From JBNLBT01 sp050303435 (lineage in GTDB: Bacteria > Pseudomonadota > Gammaproteobacteria > Xanthomonadales > Marinicellaceae): a DNA stretch of 16,617 bases. Position numbers and translations under genes: made by a program. The notes below the pieces were generated by a model, which was given only the letters and a program-made list of their open reading frames with translations, was not told the DNA's origin and searched no databases. Position 1 is the first letter of the stretch. Every line of letters starts with the position of its first letter. The stretch is taken from positions 1-16,617 of the forward strand of contig JBNLBT010000071.1 in assembly GCA_050303435.1 (NCBI GenBank), read 5' to 3'. Of this stretch, positions 14,704 through 16,617 are shown one piece after another.

Positions 14704-15420
14704 TCAATCCCGCCGTCTGCGCCTGGGGTGCGCAAACATCCACACACCCGAAATCGCCAGATAAAACAGCGCCGCGGCGGTCAAATCATTGAGCCACGGC
14801 GAGACCAGCAAGCCGGCGTGCAGATCAAACAGCAATTTTTCATAGCTCAATTGTTCGCCCAGGGCCAGCGAAAAGGCATTTTCCAATTCTTCCGTGGTCA
14901 GTGGACGCACCTGCGTCGGTGCGTCCACTGACAGCAACGGTTCGGCGCTGAACCCCGCGGTTGGATTCATGCGATGCGGCTGACCGTTGCGGATGATCAG
15001 CAACTCGCCGCGGTGTGCGCCCAAAGATTCGATCGGTTGCGGCAAGCCATCCAGTGCGTCCATGTGTTGACGGATGTCGCCGTGTGCATTGATCCACCAG
15101 ATCTGCGCGCGATCGGCCACCACCCAGCCATGTCGCAGGTGCACTGCCGAGCTGATCGGCACGGGCAACTCGGTGAGCACTTCGCCGGACTGAATCAGCT
15201 GATTGTCGATCCGCCACAGGCTGTGGCCCGCGGACTCAAACGCCTGGGCATCGCGGCCGTGGCCGTAATGCTGCAACAACCAGCGCTGCTGGGTGTGCAC
15301 TGCATCCAGCCCAAAGGCACCACTGTGTTGCAGCAGAAAGCCGCTGCCGGCCAGCACCAGCACCCACAGCGCGGCCAGCAGGCCAACCCATCTATGCACC
15401 CTTCTGAGCAGTTTTCTCAT
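14704..15420 (-). CDS. PepSY-associated transmembrane protein
   Basis: The product has 238 residues and starts MRKLLRRVHRWVGLLAALWV, the N-terminal signature of PepSY-associated TM proteins (RxHRWxGL), with TM1 at about 11-31. A periplasmic domain (~35-190) with WxI and PQPIESL stretches follows. Then comes LLFDLHAGLLVSPWLND (from 196) and a second TM (~212-230) ending in a basic tail (HPRRRRRD). H9 and H201 sit at the positions where related reductases such as FoxB carry haem-ligating His residues; haem binding here is inference. It is shorter than the 4-TM PepSY_TM proteins (about 350-400 residues). Its ATG lies 29 nt inside the FMN-binding gene, so the two are coupled. The likely role is passing electrons through the inner membrane to its FMN-binding partner. 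Confidence 0.8.
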   Translation of the reverse strand: MRKLLRRVHRWVGLLAALWVLVLAGSGFLLQHSGAFGLDAVHTQQRWLLQHYGHGRDAQAFESAGHSLWRIDNQLIQSGEVLTELPVPISSAVHLRHGWVVADRAQIWWINAHGDIRQHMDALDGLPQPIESLGAHRGELLIIRNGQPHRMNPTAGFSAEPLLSVDAPTQVRPLTTEELENAFSLALGEQLSYEKLLFDLHAGLLVSPWLNDLTAAALFYLAISGVWMFAHPRRRRRD

Positions 15421-15937
15421 TCACCAATTGATTCAGATATAGCGCGGTTTCGGCCTGTTTTTTCAGGGCCTGCACCGACAATGTGGCACCGGAGATGCCG
15501 TCGATCGATTGCTGCCAGTCCGGCCGCGTTGCGTCGACACCAATGAACTGGTTGGTGAACCACGCCGCCTGCACTTCCCCGCCGCGCGACTCCCGATACA
15601 CCAGCACTTTCATTTCACTGATTCTATCATTTTGCAGCACCACCGCGGTGGTGATGTCGCGTTCCTTGCCGATCTCATCCAGAATCCACACGGTTTTGTC
15701 GCCGCTGCGCCAGTAGCGGTGTGACACGCGGCCGTGTGCGTGCCCGAGTATGCCCTCGATGCGGGCTTTCGATTCGGCGTTCAGCCACAACCGCTGCGCG
15801 CGCGGCACAGCGGCACTGAATTGGCGTTGCAGAAAGGCCTCTGTGCGCTGCTGTTCTGAGGCGGCCGCAGCCGCGCCGGGCAGCGCCAGCAGCCACCCGG
15901 CGATCAACCAAACGCTGTACAACACCGCGCGTTGCAT
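15392..15937 (-). CDS. Periplasmic FMN-binding domain protein (ApbE-flavinylated type)
   Basis: The product has 181 residues from the ATG at 15937, which begins a signal peptide (MQRAVLYSVWLIAGWLLALP, cleavage near AAA/S ~26). The frame is open another 28 codons upstream but that part overlaps the porin gene. Residues ~95-170 are an FMN-binding domain: ITTAVVLQNDRISEMKVLVY, then D146-G-I-S-G-A-T152-LS, an exact match to the Dx2(S/T)GAT motif in which ApbE attaches FMN to Thr (here T152). This makes it a covalent flavin carrier in the periplasm, as in RnfG and NqrC. No ApbE gene is in the window. It lies 13 bp after the porin stop and overlaps the PepSY gene, clearly in one operon. Confidence 0.87.
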   Translation of the reverse strand: MQRAVLYSVWLIAGWLLALPGAAAAASEQQRTEAFLQRQFSAAVPRAQRLWLNAESKARIEGILGHAHGRVSHRYWRSGDKTVWILDEIGKERDITTAVVLQNDRISEMKVLVYRESRGGEVQAAWFTNQFIGVDATRPDWQQSIDGISGATLSVQALKKQAETALYLNQLVNEKTAQKGA

Positions 15938-15950
15938 CTCGGCGGGGCCT

Positions 15951-16617
15951 TTAGAATGAATAACCAACGCCGAGGTTGAACCCGTCGTTGTCCACCGCGC
16001 CGCTTTGTTCCTGATAGTCAAACTTGAACACGGTGGTCGGCGTCAGCCAGTAATTCAGGCCCACGTCCAGTTGCTTGCTGTCGGCAAAATCGGACACACC
16101 GGCGTTGTTGTTCCAGTTTGAATAGCGCAGGAAAACGCCGTATTCGCGGTCGCCGCCGAAGCGATAGGACGGCTCGAGGTAATAGCCCCGCTGTTTTTCC
16201 CGCGAAGGATCGATTGCGGCCACCGCCGAATCCAGATCCCATTGCGCATACAGCGCCCGCAAGGCAAACGCATCGCGCTGGTAGCGGGCGTTGATTTCAA
16301 ACAGGCGCGCGCCGATGTCCAGGGCCCCCTGGGTAAGGTCCTGCTGCATTTGATAGGTGGCCGCCAGTTGCAATCCGCTGAAGGGATTGAAACGCAGACG
16401 CGCCGTCACCGCGCCGTCGTTGGCCAGTGCATTGGATATTTTCTGCCGGCCGCTGCGGATTCTGAAGGCATTGGAACCGGCGATCGGGGTGTTCAATCCG
16501 CTGGAGACAAACACATCAAAACCCAGGTGGTCGTTGATCTGTTTGTTCAGCCCCAGACCGGCTTCCCACCAGGTGGACGGAATGATGTTCGATTCCACCG
16601 GGTTGCGTTCAACGCCG
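15951..16617 (-). CDS. Outer-membrane porin-like beta-barrel protein (5' end beyond window)
   Basis: The frame is open to the right edge and the visible part is 222 codons, ending in TAA. The sequence has alternating amphipathic strands rich in aromatic girdle residues, with strand-turn units such as YGVFLRYSNWNNNAG, KQLDVGLNYWLTPTTVFKFDY and the final NLGVGYSF. The terminal Phe is the BAM recognition signal of outer-membrane barrels. The segment RNPVESNIIPSTWWEAGLG near the right edge is a porin-like conserved block I associate with uncharacterised phosphate-selective-porin-type proteins; the exact family is uncertain. It is the first visible gene of an operon with the FMN-binding and PepSY genes, 13 bp apart. 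That context suggests the barrel brings an electron acceptor or metal complex, or contacts one outside the cell. Confidence 0.78.
   Translation of the reverse strand, partial: GVERNPVESNIIPSTWWEAGLGLNKQINDHLGFDVFVSSGLNTPIAGSNAFRIRSGRQKISNALANDGAVTARLRFNPFSGLQLAATYQMQQDLTQGALDIGARLFEINARYQRDAFALRALYAQWDLDSAVAAIDPSREKQRGYYLEPSYRFGGDREYGVFLRYSNWNNNAGVSDFADSKQLDVGLNYWLTPTTVFKFDYQEQSGAVDNDGFNLGVGYSF

Noticed and set aside
1..16617. CRISPR arrays, tRNA or rRNA genes, insertion sequences, phage or toxin-antitoxin genes
   Set aside because: No regularly spaced direct repeats, cloverleaf-like GTTCRANNC blocks, transposase motifs or phage genes were seen; the only long periodicities are the protein-coding repeats.

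Overview
The window looks like chromosomal DNA from a GC-rich Gram-negative bacterium, most likely a gammaproteobacterium. The evidence is an LpxO-type lipid A hydroxylase, a DsbC-type disulfide isomerase, TsaB, Dtd, a modABC operon, an outer-membrane porin and several Sec or lipoprotein signal peptides. I saw no rRNA, tRNA, CRISPR array, transposase or phage gene. Apart from one suspicious junction at the left edge, nothing marks the region as mobile.

Layout, left to right. (1) 1-2918, minus strand: the first 972 codons of a very large secreted protein made of about seven ~133-residue DUF11/DUF7933-like repeats, running off the left edge. Its last ~33 visible residues no longer look like the repeat and instead resemble a polyketide-synthase ketosynthase around the catalytic His. 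(2) 2919-3309: a divergent intergenic region leading to a secreted seven-bladed FG-GAP/VCBS propeller protein (3310-4452). (3) 4462-5337: a shared hairpin terminator and an M23 peptidase on the minus strand. (4) 5397-7735, plus strand: tsaB, a dsbC-like gene and a lipoprotein methyltransferase. (5) 7797-9007, minus strand: a YtrA-type GntR regulator translationally coupled to an unknown membrane protein, with a perfect palindromic operator at 9032-9055 in the region shared with a divergent quinone-reductase-like dehydrogenase (9175-10146). (6) 10166-14150, minus strand: modA-modB-modC with overlapping cistrons, then an lpxO-like gene and an ICMT-like membrane methyltransferase. (7) 14228-14671, plus strand: dtd, whose strong promoter places the predicted transcription start on the ATG. 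(8) 14704-16617, minus strand: a porin, a periplasmic FMN-binding protein and a PepSY-associated membrane protein in one tight operon, running off the right edge.

Several genes act in the envelope. The LpxO-like enzyme would hydroxylate lipid A, M23 would cut peptidoglycan, DsbC would repair disulfides, and the two repeat proteins are probably cell-surface or secreted. The porin/FMN/PepSY operon looks like an electron-transfer route across the envelope and is the best candidate here for an under-described system. The second candidate is the self-contained YtrA-regulator/membrane-protein pair, which lacks the ABC transporter usually found with such regulators.

Start codons were chosen by Shine-Dalgarno spacing, family alignment from memory and signal peptides. 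All family names come from recognising motifs by eye; no database search was possible.
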